Assembly: GCA_000277445.1 (NCBI GenBank)
Contig: AJWJ01000039.1
Coordinates: forward strand, 1 to 64,000
DNA: 64,000 nt
Direction: 5' to 3'
Origin: Polysphondylium violaceum
Lineage: Eukaryota; Evosea; Eumycetozoa; Dictyosteliales; Dictyosteliaceae
Below are positions 54,966-64,000 of the stretch, in pieces. The position numbers were made by a program, and so were the translations under genes. Each line of letters begins with the position of its first letter. The first letter of the stretch is position 1. The notes beneath the pieces are model-generated. The model was not told the origin of the DNA and searched no databases. It saw only the letters and a list, made by a program, of their open reading frames with translations.

Positions 54966-56318
54966 ATGTCATTAGCCAAAGCTGCATGCATGAGTATGTA
55001 CATTAATTAGACACAATACAATAACAAGATATACTAAAGTAACATTCCCAAAAACTACTGTATAGCTGTTCTCTTTTTTGCAATCGTATGTATAATCAAT
55101 CACAATCAATCAATTGAACAATCAAAAACACCAACACACAAGCACTCATTCACACACTCCTCAACAAATAAAATCTTTCAAAATAGTGTTGCTGTTGTTG
55201 GATAAAGACTAACAATTAAATTATTTCATATACAGTTATTGAGTGTTGCAGTTATCGGATTTAGCGTGAAGCAAATAAAGAATACTTCCAATATCACTGA
55301 TCTAGAAAAAACAGCATGTACAAACGTTGATATAATTCAACCATTTAGATATACAGTTGGAGAATATTATGTATTTTGTTCTTGGTCTACAAAGAATAGT
55401 GCAATTAGAATATTAATTGCTTTAGGAGGTGCCCTTATTGGTATTGGCTTATTTGCAACAGTGTTAGCCAGAAAGAAAGTTCTCTCTATCGTTGTATGTA
55501 TTTTTATATATCTATTTTTAGAAATTGAAGGAAAAAAAAAAAAAAAAAAAAGAAAAGAGCAATAGCCAGGCACAATTAGTACTAACTTAATCAACGATAA
55601 ATAGTTTAATGTTGTTATATTTATTTTAGGAGGTTTTGGTATATATTCAACAATTGTTGATGCCCAATCCACCATCAACTCAAAGTAAGTAGCCCAAGAA
55701 ACATAAAGAGAGTCACATGTTACTAACCATTATTGTTTTCTTTAGGAAATTCTGTAAAAATATCATTGGATCACTCGTTATTGCACAAGAAGCAGGTGCA
55801 GAGTGCAGTTACGAACCAATTTATATTACCATCGTATTAAACGTTTTTAATGGACTTTTATTGGTAATTATCATATCATCATCATCTTTATTTATTTTTT
55901 ATTATTGTTTATTGTTGATCACAGAAAAGAGGAACAAAACTAGATCTAAGGTTAACTATTGATTTTCAATTTGTTTCCTTTTATATTATTTCGCGTTTTT
56001 CATTTTAGGAATTGAATTGATAGATGTATGGCGTGGGCCCTTTTTCGCACCCATTAGGACTTGTTGTTGTTTTTGTCGGCTCACCACACACGCACACACC
56101 ACCTCATTTTATATTAATTTATAAAATATCCATTATTAATTAAAATAACTTATTTCCCAATTGGATAGATGATAACCAGTATTTTAATTTTCAGATTCAG
56201 ATCAAAAGTAATCACTGGAGCACACCATAAACACCCAGTCGTCGATGATATTGACTACAACTATAAATATCCTACTCAAGCCGAGGCTGCAGTTGAAGAA
56301 AAACAAAATTTAATTTAA
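54966..56318 (+). CDS. Small multi-exon membrane protein, unknown family
   Basis: The model has seven exons: 54966-54993, 55066-55085 (20-nt micro-exon), 55236-55493 (or 55497), ~55630/55633-55684, 55746-55863, 55925-55950 and 56195-56318; about 210 residues. The micro-exon restores the frame and completes a first membrane helix (TVLFFAILLSVAVIGFSV). A second helix is IRILIALGGALIGIGLFATV, a third lies around IYITIVLNVFNGLLL, and Cys residues sit in the loops (NKFC-type, AECSYEP). The C-terminus is hydrophilic. The 3/4 junction is not cleanly resolved by a canonical splice. Topology is tetraspan-like, but no tetraspanin CCG motif is seen. Confidence 0.65.
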
Positions 56319-59300
56319 TTTAAATTAATAATAAATTAATTCCATCATCAAAGTCTTTATACAAGAAAACAATCTCTTGTTTCTTTCCCCATTCCATCTG
56401 TGCGCGTCTCTTTCAATTATTGGAATGTCTCTTTCTTTTTCATTCTTTACCAAGGAGTAATAAAATGAATCTATCATCGATATATGCCCGCATGCTCATG
56501 CTGAGTGGTGGGTGTGTCTTTTTACTTTTGTGCGTGTGTGGTTTTAATCACTTTTGGTTTTGGGGCTAAAGACAACATATAAAAATTTTTTAATTTTTTA
56601 ATTTTCATAAATATCTGTCGAGTTTTTTTTTTTGTGTAAAAATGGTATTTTGCCAAAAGTACAAAAAAAAAGTAGATCGCTCAGACACTTTTGAATTATA
56701 TAAAGATTTGATCTAGAACAATAAAGTCGCGTTGGATTAGATATGATAAATGTGTAATGTAGCCTAATTTGGTAAAAAAACTTTTTTGTTTTCATGAAAG
56801 GTTGTGGTTACTTTTTTTGATATAAAAAGCCTTTTGGAAAGGAGTTTTATTTTTTTCTTTAACACACAAGTAAATTAAAACAACAATAATAAAAAGTTCA
56901 TTCTTTGTTATTATTTAAAATCTTTTAGACACAAACAACATTGTATTATACCCAGCAACAAATTTTCTAAATTTAGACTGTATTTTTAAATTGTTTAAAA
57001 AAAAAGGTAAGATATATAGATAAATTAATTTCATATAAAAACAATGTGGTTTTCATGGAATACCTTCTTGCATCTGATTTTGATACTTTTTGTTTTTATT
57101 TTGTTTTTCAACTTTACATCTCTATACAAATATGGATTAAGGATTTATTGTGATGCGATGTGTGTGATTATTGTGTGTGTAGAGAGTGTGATTTATCATA
57201 AATCAATAAGCAACCAATTGTTTTTTTTCATTTAAAAATCTTGTACGATGATTGGTTTTTCTATAAAATAGATTATTTTATTTAAAACATTTTAGGTAAA
57301 TCTCCCTCAATCCGACTCTTTTTTTGGCTTTTTTTAAGCAACTCTGCTATATTAGCCACTAAACGATTCATTTTTGATAATCTCAATTCATTTAAAAAGT
57401 TCATATATCTATGTGTGTTTATGTGTGGATCTATGATGTGGCTAATCATTTTTTCCTATTCGATCCTTGGATTAGTAGTCATCTATAATAGTAAACCCTA
57501 TCCTATCTACCCCACATGTGGTGTTGTGTGATTATGTGTGCGTGAAAAACATGTGTGTGTGATTGTGTGTTGATTCTATTGATTTTGATTGTGGTGCAAT
57601 GTGGTTAGATATTCAAATGATGATGATTGTGTTTTAAAAAAATGAAAAAAATGAAAGAAAAAAAAAAAAGTAAAAACAAGGACCATCACAAGCTATTTTT
57701 ACAATTTTCAAAGTGATTAAAAACTGTGATTAAAAAATAGGGGTTATTTTTAAATTTTCATTTCGATCATGAGAAAGAGAATTTCTCAAATTAATTTCTT
57801 TTTCATCGAACAGATGTAGTTGTTGTTTGTGGCACACTAACCTCAGGGTATCGTACTGTAGGTAAAGACAATTTTAGAATGAAAACCCTTAAATACCTAC
57901 ATGTAACGGCCTTTGAGTGGTTTTCAAAAAAGTGAGAATTTAATTAAACACACATACACTCACACACACACACACACAGCAGTACAGTATTGGGTAAACA
58001 GGGTAAGAGGTGGAGGTTTTTTTAATTAAATTATAATATAAATTAAATCAAGAAAAAAAAACCAATCACTTTGTGTATCTAAATTGAAGCCTCTGTTTTT
58101 TTTTATTAAACACACAACCAAAACCAATACTTCGTTTTATTTTATTTTTATTTATTCCTTTTTATTTATTTGTATATTTTTCTATATTTTCTAAAGAAAA
58201 CCGATTGTAAATAATAAATCTTTAGATCAAATATCCTTTTTTATTTTTTCAATTTCAAATATGTAAGTGGATAAATTTGGAAATCATCATTTTTACACAC
58301 AGAGTTCAAGAAAGGTCTTTCTTTATTTGTACATATATTCTATATATATATTTATTGATTGTTGTTGATAAATGTTATATTTAGTCTTTATGACCCCTTT
58401 TTGTTATTCGATTCCTTTTTTCATTCACACAACGATCAAAAATAACAACCCTCGACTACAACAATAACCTCTTTGATAACATCTGATACCCTTCTTTCCA
58501 TTTTGGAACTAAAAGGAAGATGGAGAGGTTGATTATTTGCTCACATCACCTTTAAAACATGTGCTCCACTTTTTATGAATGATGTTGTTATTGGTTTTTT
58601 TTTTCATAACTGACAACAATATTAAAATAGAATTGTGTGTGTGTGTGTTTCAATTTTAATAGCAACACCCAGTTTTTACCACACTGTTATCTATTCTCGT
58701 AGTGTTTAAAAAAAAATAATTGTTTTTTTATATGTATGTGGTGGGTGTGTATTTTTTAAATTGAAACTTTTTTTGGAAAGGTGGTAAATGTGTGTGAGGG
58801 TTAGGGGGAAAGGGTGATCAAAAACACAATATATAAATGCAAACAATCACATACAAACAGCTACCAAAGGAGTTGACACAATTTATTGATCACTAGCATG
58901 CTGCTGGTTTTGGCTGCTAAATTAATCATTTTTAATTAAAAAAAAAAAAGTAATATTCCATCTATCCCCTTCAATATTATATATTTATGTTAATGTGTTA
59001 TTATCATTACAGTAATAATATAATATTGTTGTTACATTTATTATTTGTATCTCTTATGATAATTAATTGTATGAATTTATTCATTTCATAAAAATATTCC
59101 CACACCCCTTCATACATCCACCCCTACCCACTATTATCAATCACCGTCATCATCATAATTAACAGCACCATCACCATCATCATTTATTATTGTAAATATA
59201 TACCAAAGAGGTATTAATTATTTTGAAGACGCCAAATATATCACACCCACACATTCACACACTCTCTTTCAACTGTTTACACAATAAATAGTTATAACTA

Positions 59301-60011
59301 TATCGAAATTACAATGATTTTTTCTTGATCACAAAATATCACATTAAAAGGAAAATAGTGTGTGTATCGGCTACTGTTTCTATTATTGCACTTTGTCGTT
59401 TATGTGTTTGGCACTACTTTTGATAGAATTATATTCATCAAATACGTATCCAATAAAGCTAAACCACCACTACTCTATCATTTTTTCAGTTGATTACCAC
59501 TCTAAAAAAAAAAAACCAATTGGTGAGCTCCTACATACACACACTTGCGTACAATTAAATTTAAAAAAAAAAAAAAAAACAATAGTAACTGGTTTTTTAT
59601 TAAATTGTTATTTCTATTTAAATAATATTTATACGAAATCTATAAACAACATTTTAGAGTTTAATAATAGTCTTTTTATTTAATTTTCTCTATCAATATC
59701 ATTTTTCACAAACGACATATCAATCGATCACTTGATGTTTAATATTCTCATATACATATATTAACCAATCCATTTAAATGATTATATAGATTTTTTGTAT
59801 AAATTTTATATTTTTACATTTTTTTTTAATTTCCTCCTCTCTCTATTTAAATATATTTCAACAGTACATATTCTTTTCATATCAAATCATTATAATAACC
59901 ATATAAAATCAATTTTGATTTAATATATAAATAGCTTTGTTGCCTCATTATAAATTATATAAGTATATTTCTTTAAAAAAAAAGTACTCTAAAAACAAAG
60001 AGAAGAACAAA
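56319..60011. other. 3.7-kb gene-poor region upstream of the cyclin gene
   Basis: This is the longest gap in the window. It is AT-rich with many TG/CA runs (57530-57575, 57945-57980, 58635-58650, 59240-59262). A TATA-like site (GATATAAAAAG) near 56818-56828, a T/A leader and a good splice donor (AAAG|GTAAGA) near 57006 suggest a non-coding first exon or an unannotated transcript. Frames at 57044-57235 and 59360-59683 are short, composition-driven and not convincing. An inverted repeat TGTAGGTA/TACCTACA lies at 57857-57901. Confidence 0.45.
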
Positions 60012-60898
60012 ATGGGTGGCCCCATGACATTACTCGAATCATTAAAAACTATTCTTCCAACCAAAGAATATAATGAAAAAGATAAAGATTCACTCTTATT
60101 AGAAATTATTACATTGGTAATTTGCAAAATGGTAAAAGCTGGCGATGATGTATGTATTAACAATTATTTTCAAATATAATTCAAATTTTAATAAATTTAC
60201 CAAAATATAAATAGATTGGTAGAAATACCCATGAACAATTTATGCCACCAAACAAGAAATTACCAGCCATTAGTATTAAAGATTATATGTCTAGATTAAT
60301 GAAATATTCTCCATGTTCAAAAGAATGCTTTGTCGCCTCACTTGTATATATTGATAGACTTTCTATAGAATGTGGAATGTTGATCAACTCTTATAATATT
60401 CATAGAATTTTAATTACTACTCTCTTAATTTCAACAAAATATTTAGATGATATGTAAGTGTACAATGAATACTATTGGTATTAATAATTAAATAACAAAT
60501 TATTAATGATAAATTTAATCTATAGATTTTATAATAATGAATTTTATTCACAAGTTGGTGGAGTCAGTTTGAAGGAAATGAATTTATTAGAATTGGATTT
60601 CCTTAAAATGTTGAATTTCTCTGCATTTTGTCCAATCTCTACTTTTAACGAATATCAAAGAGAAATGGAGACATCCAAAGATAGATTTTTAAACTTTTTC
60701 AATCCATCCACTCTTGTCCAAAAGATATCTTTATCCTCACCTTTAAATTCTTCACCAATGAGTTCACCAAGAAGATCTCAATCTCCATCCACCAATGGTT
60801 CAAACTTTTTCCAAAGAAGAGGAAGTTGCGATTATGATCCAACAAGAGGTCAGGGTTCAAGCAAAGATTCTACTTTTCAAACAAATTGTGCCGCATAA
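60012..60898 (+). CDS. PHO80/P-type cyclin (3 exons)
   Basis: Exons are 60012-60149, 60215-60453 and 60526-60898; phases 0 and 2 give about 249 residues. The cyclin box of the PHO80/Pcl/CYCP group is clear: ISIKDYMSRLMKYSPCSKECFVASLVYIDRL, then NIHRILITTLLISTKYLDDIFYNNEFYSQVGGVSLKEMNLLELDFL. The Ser/Pro-rich C-terminal ~85 residues (SSPMSSPRRSQSPS) could be phosphorylated. Members bind PHO85/CDK5-like kinases and link cell cycle or differentiation to nutrition. The 3.7 kb of upstream non-coding DNA suggests elaborate regulation. Confidence 0.9.
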
Positions 60899-61268
60899 GT
60901 TTTACTTTTAATTTGTCAACTTTTTCATCTTAATCATATATTATCATATACATATAATATATTTTAAAATTCTTTTTCATTTGTACAGTTTTTTTTATAT
61001 ATAAATATATTTTAAATCAAGTTTTAATTTCAAGAATCTAAAAAAAAGAAAAAAAAAAAATACTACAATACCAAATCCCAAGCCAAACCGATCCAATTAA
61101 TTATATTTCAAATTATATATTTCCATTTTTATATAATTAAATTTTCAATTTAATAAATTACCATTAAAATATTACTTTTTTTTTTTTCATAAAATTCTAT
61201 CTTTGTACAAACTTTTTTTCTATGAAAAAATTTTGCTAAGTTCTTTGAGAAATGTATATAAAGAATAG
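60899..61268. other. Spacer after the cyclin gene
   Basis: This is very AT-rich with A- and T-runs. A short GC-richer patch (CCCAAGCCAAACCGATCC) lies at about 61078-61095. It should contain the cyclin 3' UTR and the start of the next transcript, but no convincing first exon was found. Confidence 0.4.
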
Positions 61269-61760
61269 TTATCTCGTCAAAACCAACTTGATCTCTCATT
61301 GTTTAATCAAGTACCCAATTCATTATTTGTATCTGCTGGCTACCATCCACCTCCATCACCATCCATCAATGAATCTTCTTTAAAAAAAAATAAGGTCTAT
61401 AAAATATCGAGATTGACCCCAATGGTGTGCACTCTGGTCTTTGGGAAGATTAATTTTCATTTTTTAAATTTCTGTAAAAACAACAATGATCGTAGATATA
61501 TAGAACAGTATTTAGGAGTGTGCATTTATCAATTAACTGACACAAAATCTGATCTCGGTGTATACAGTAAACTATTGGGTACTATGGTAAAGAGATACAA
61601 ACAATTCATTTACACCAGAAAATTTATACAGAATATAGAGATTGACCAGGCAAGAAACTTTGTTCGTTTTAATCTGGGTCATATAGATTATAAGGTACTC
61701 GATATAATTTGCATTTATTCTCAAACTATGTTACGACCAAAAGTTTTGATAAAAGATTAA
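61269..61760 (+). CDS. Unrecognised ORF lacking a clear start (possible terminal exon)
   Basis: An open frame runs from 61269, immediately after an AG acceptor-like site, to the stop at 61758-61760. Its first in-frame ATG is at 61422 (MVCTLVFGKINFHF). Sequence before that ATG still looks coding (VSAGYHPPPSPSINESS), so a 5' exon may be missing or very short. The C-terminal ~110 residues look globular (YIEQYLGVCIYQLTDTKSDL, SKLLGTMVKRYKQFIYTRKF). I do not recognise it. Its stop is 8 bp from the stop of the convergent ankyrin-BTB gene. Confidence 0.5.
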   Translation, partial: LSRQNQLDLSLFNQVPNSLFVSAGYHPPPSPSINESSLKKNKVYKISRLTPMVCTLVFGKINFHFLNFCKNNNDRRYIEQYLGVCIYQLTDTKSDLGVYSKLLGTMVKRYKQFIYTRKFIQNIEIDQARNFVRFNLGHIDYKVLDIICIYSQTMLRPKVLIKD

Positions 61761-61768
61761 ATGAAACT

Positions 61769-62908
61769 TTATTTATTATTACTACTACTAATTGAACATT
61801 TTTTTAAAACATCTAATAAAGATTTTCTAAAACTTGGAATTTTTAAAATTTGAGAAGTTTGAGGCACTTGGAAATAGTTGTCAGATAAAAATTTTACACA
61901 TTCATCGACTAAAAATGTTGACTCATAAATATCAGTCAAATTTACCATAGTGTAGATATTGTGAACATCTAAATTTTTGATCATTCTTTTTTCACAAAGT
62001 AATTTTAATCGTTTCAACATAAATCTATTTGAAGCGACAAAGAGTTGAATCGTTTCTTCAAATGACAAACAGCTCTCGTCTGGAATACCACCAGTGTACA
62101 AGAATTCCATAATGTGAAGAAAACTAGTATACGAGATTGATTCCATTTTCACCTGAGATTCCAGACTTTCTTTGAGTGGAGTTTCAAACATGGCCCTAAA
62201 GTAATCTGATCGAGAACAAAGAATTCCTTTCCATGCATAGATTGGTTTATCTTCGACGATAAATGTAATGTCTTTGTATTGTTCATTGTTTACCAGATAC
62301 ATGAGATCTTTACTGAGTGTGCAGGGACTAATATCATTTTCTATCGCACCACCCGCCAATTCATTTGCACTTTTAAAGGATTTTACTTTTTTAGATAGCA
62401 AATGCATCAATGGTTTGGCAATTTTATGAATATCGGCGTCCAAATCCAATAGATAAACCATTGAAAGAATATCATTGTTCTTGATGGCTTCATTAATGGC
62501 TGGTGTAGTTTGATATCTATTTGCATTGGCACCTCGTGAAATTAATAGCTCCATCATTTTTAAATTTCCATTGATTACTGCTTTGTGAAGTGGAGTATGA
62601 TTTAATTGATCAAATCCATGTAAAATTATATCTGGATCATCTGTATAATCTAATAATATCTCTGCAATATTATATTCATTGGCTGCCACTGCAATATGTA
62701 AAGAGTTTCTATTGTCTTTGGTACATAAAGTTGGATCTGCTCCCTTTTCTAATAAAAATTTTACAAATGATCTTTTACCTCTCCAAATGGCTCTATGTAA
62801 AGGTGTATATTTATCTTGATCTTTACAATTTATATTAATTGGAGTTTTTGATTTCATATTGTTATTATTTATATTATTAATATTTGTATTTTGATTATTA
62901 ATAATTTG

Positions 62909-63000
<92 letters not shown>

Positions 63001-64000
63001 AAGAAATATCATCATTATTCATTCCTTCAAATTGATTATCCTGGTCATCTATTTGAGTATCAATTAAATTTTCATATTCATATGAATTTCTTTGACTCGA
63101 ACTATTTGTAACCATTAAACTATTATTATTATTATTAATTGATTTCTTTTCAATAATTGTATCTGGACAGCCATAATTTAATAATAGAGATAATAGTTTA
63201 GGATCGCCTAAAAATATTGCCCAATGTAAAGGAGATCTACCATTTCTATCAGATAGATTTAAATCAGCACCCCATTCAATCAAAGATTCAACACACCAAG
63301 GTCTATTTACTTTGATTGCCAATTCCAATGGAGATACACGTGAAGTATGTTTAGCATTCACACAGGCACCAAATTTATACAATAGATGAGCAACCTCTAA
63401 ATGACCATTCATCACTGCCTTGTGAAGTGGAGTGAATCCTTCATGATCCTTGCTATTTAAATCTGCGCCCCCTATACTTATCAATAGTTCAGTGGTTTGT
63501 AAATCACCATTATAAGCGCACCAATCCAAAGGTGTTCTACCTTTTGAATCTATTATATTTGGATTAGCGCCATTGGCCAACAAAAATCTAACATAATCAT
63601 AGGATCCCTTATAAGCGAACCAATGCAACAACGAGTATCCCCAATAGTTTAAATTCTCTTTTGGCTTCTTTCTAGTGAAATCATTGATAATTTCCATTTG
63701 TAATTCAATCAATATAGAATCGTCTTCAGTCTTTAGAAATCCATTACTAGTTGGATCATAAAGTAAACTTAGTTTCATAAATTGAGGAAATCCCCAATCC
63801 TCAACATTTGCTTTAAACTTTTTACCTTCCACTATTCATAATAGCAAAGTATTAGTAAAGTCATAGGGATAAGTAATAAGTAATCAATAAATGAATTATA
63901 TTTACCTTGTCTCGTAAACTTTTGACCAGTTTTTTGATCAATAATTGAAAATTTAAAACTAACCAAGTAAAACCAATCTTGAGGTAAAGAGTTACCATCG
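61769..64000 (-). CDS. MATH-ankyrin-BTB protein, 5' end beyond the window
   Basis: The main exon runs 63831-61769; the preceding exon (at least 64000-63906) continues off the window, and the phase-1 junction gives TRQ|VEGKK. The N-terminal part visible is the end of a MATH domain (LPQDWFYLVSFKFSIIDQKT, EDWGFPQFMKLSLL). Ankyrin repeats follow (LLHWFAYKGSYDYVRFLLA, GFTPLHKAVMNGHLEVAHLL), interrupted by a poly-Asn insertion encoded by an ATT run at ~62908-62996, then more ankyrin. A BTB domain comes last (YKDITFIVEDKPIYAWKGIL ... RSDYFRAMF), with a BACK-like tail. MATH plus BTB suggests a CUL3 ubiquitin-ligase adaptor with ankyrins as an extra substrate-binding module. Confidence 0.85.
62908..62996. 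repeat. (ATT)n tract encoding poly-Asn in the ankyrin-BTB gene
   Basis: An almost pure triplet run of roughly 30 units that splits the ankyrin region. The protein must tolerate it as a disordered loop. Confidence 0.9.

Noticed and set aside
57044-57235. 63-residue hydrophobic frame
   Set aside because: Driven by T/TG-rich composition, no neighbouring exon and no coding-like third-base pattern.
59360-59683. 107-residue frame in the long spacer
   Set aside because: Contains A-run lysines and looks random; no recognisable domain.
1-64000. CRISPR array, rRNA, complete tRNA genes
   Set aside because: No regularly spaced repeats, no rRNA-like block and no full cloverleaf with T-arm consensus seen; the genome is eukaryotic.
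1-64000. Intact DIRS, TRE, Skipper or DNA transposon
   Set aside because: No reverse transcriptase, integrase or transposase motifs in any frame; only decayed remnants at 45.1-45.7 kb and the fold-back at 39.9 kb are candidates.

Overview
The window is nuclear DNA of a dictyostelid social amoeba. The evidence is high AT content, short AT-rich GT-AG introns, long Asn/Ser/Asp homopolymer tracts in coding exons, four FNIP-repeat proteins, two CudA-type developmental regulators and an Asn-rich AGC kinase. Conserved genes are moderately rather than extremely AT-rich, which fits a group 1/2 species (for example Cavenderia or Heterostelium) better than D. discoideum. That species-level placement is inference.

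Layout. 0.5-2 kb: eIF4A with a tiny first exon. 2.3-8.1 kb: a 1,886-residue protein with a degenerate 2OG-Fe(II) oxygenase-like N-terminus, about ten ~80-residue helical repeats and a proline-rich tail. 8.1-9.8 kb: FNIP protein 1. 10-12.7 kb: secreted/lysosomal GH31 alpha-glucosidase. 13.7-14.1 kb: Trm112. 14.2-16.5 kb: a glycine-rich membrane protein divergent from TAF8. 16.6-20.1 kb: FNIP proteins 2 and 3. 20.2-22.5 kb: PEX5 in five exons. 23-25.3 kb: a basic, probably mitochondrial protein and an acidic unknown protein. 25.8-27.6 kb: FNIP protein 4. 27.7-30.3 kb: Asn-rich PKA-like kinase. 31.4-36.3 kb: TARBP1/Trm3 tRNA ribose methyltransferase. 36.5-39.7 kb: MCM9. 40.1-40.9 kb: GTF3C6-like TFIIIC subunit. 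41.7-42.2 kb: PLAC8 protein. 42.5-44.4 kb: TPR protein. 45.1-45.7 kb: decayed coding remnants. 46-47.4 kb and 51.2-52.8 kb: two CudA-family regulators flanking a five-exon unknown gene. 55-56.3 kb: a small multi-exon membrane protein with a 20-nt micro-exon. 56.3-60 kb: a long gene-poor stretch. 60-60.9 kb: PHO80/P-type cyclin. 61.3-61.8 kb: an unrecognised ORF without a clear start. 61.8 kb to the window end: MATH-ankyrin-BTB protein, cut by the window edge.

Most genes are unlinked housekeeping functions: translation, tRNA modification (Trm112, TARBP1), transcription (TAF8, TFIIIC), peroxisome import and DNA repair. The right third is different. Two CudA-like regulators, a cyclin and a membrane protein sit among 2-4 kb intergenic spacers, the arrangement expected of developmentally regulated genes. 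Several convergent pairs leave only 8-24 bp between stop codons. Points most worth a second look are the pseudo-oxygenase/helical-repeat protein, a 156-nt fold-back element at 39.9 kb, the 20-nt micro-exon, the FNIP family's shared N-terminal module, and several short structured or duplicated intergenic segments. No tRNA, rRNA, CRISPR array or intact transposon was found.
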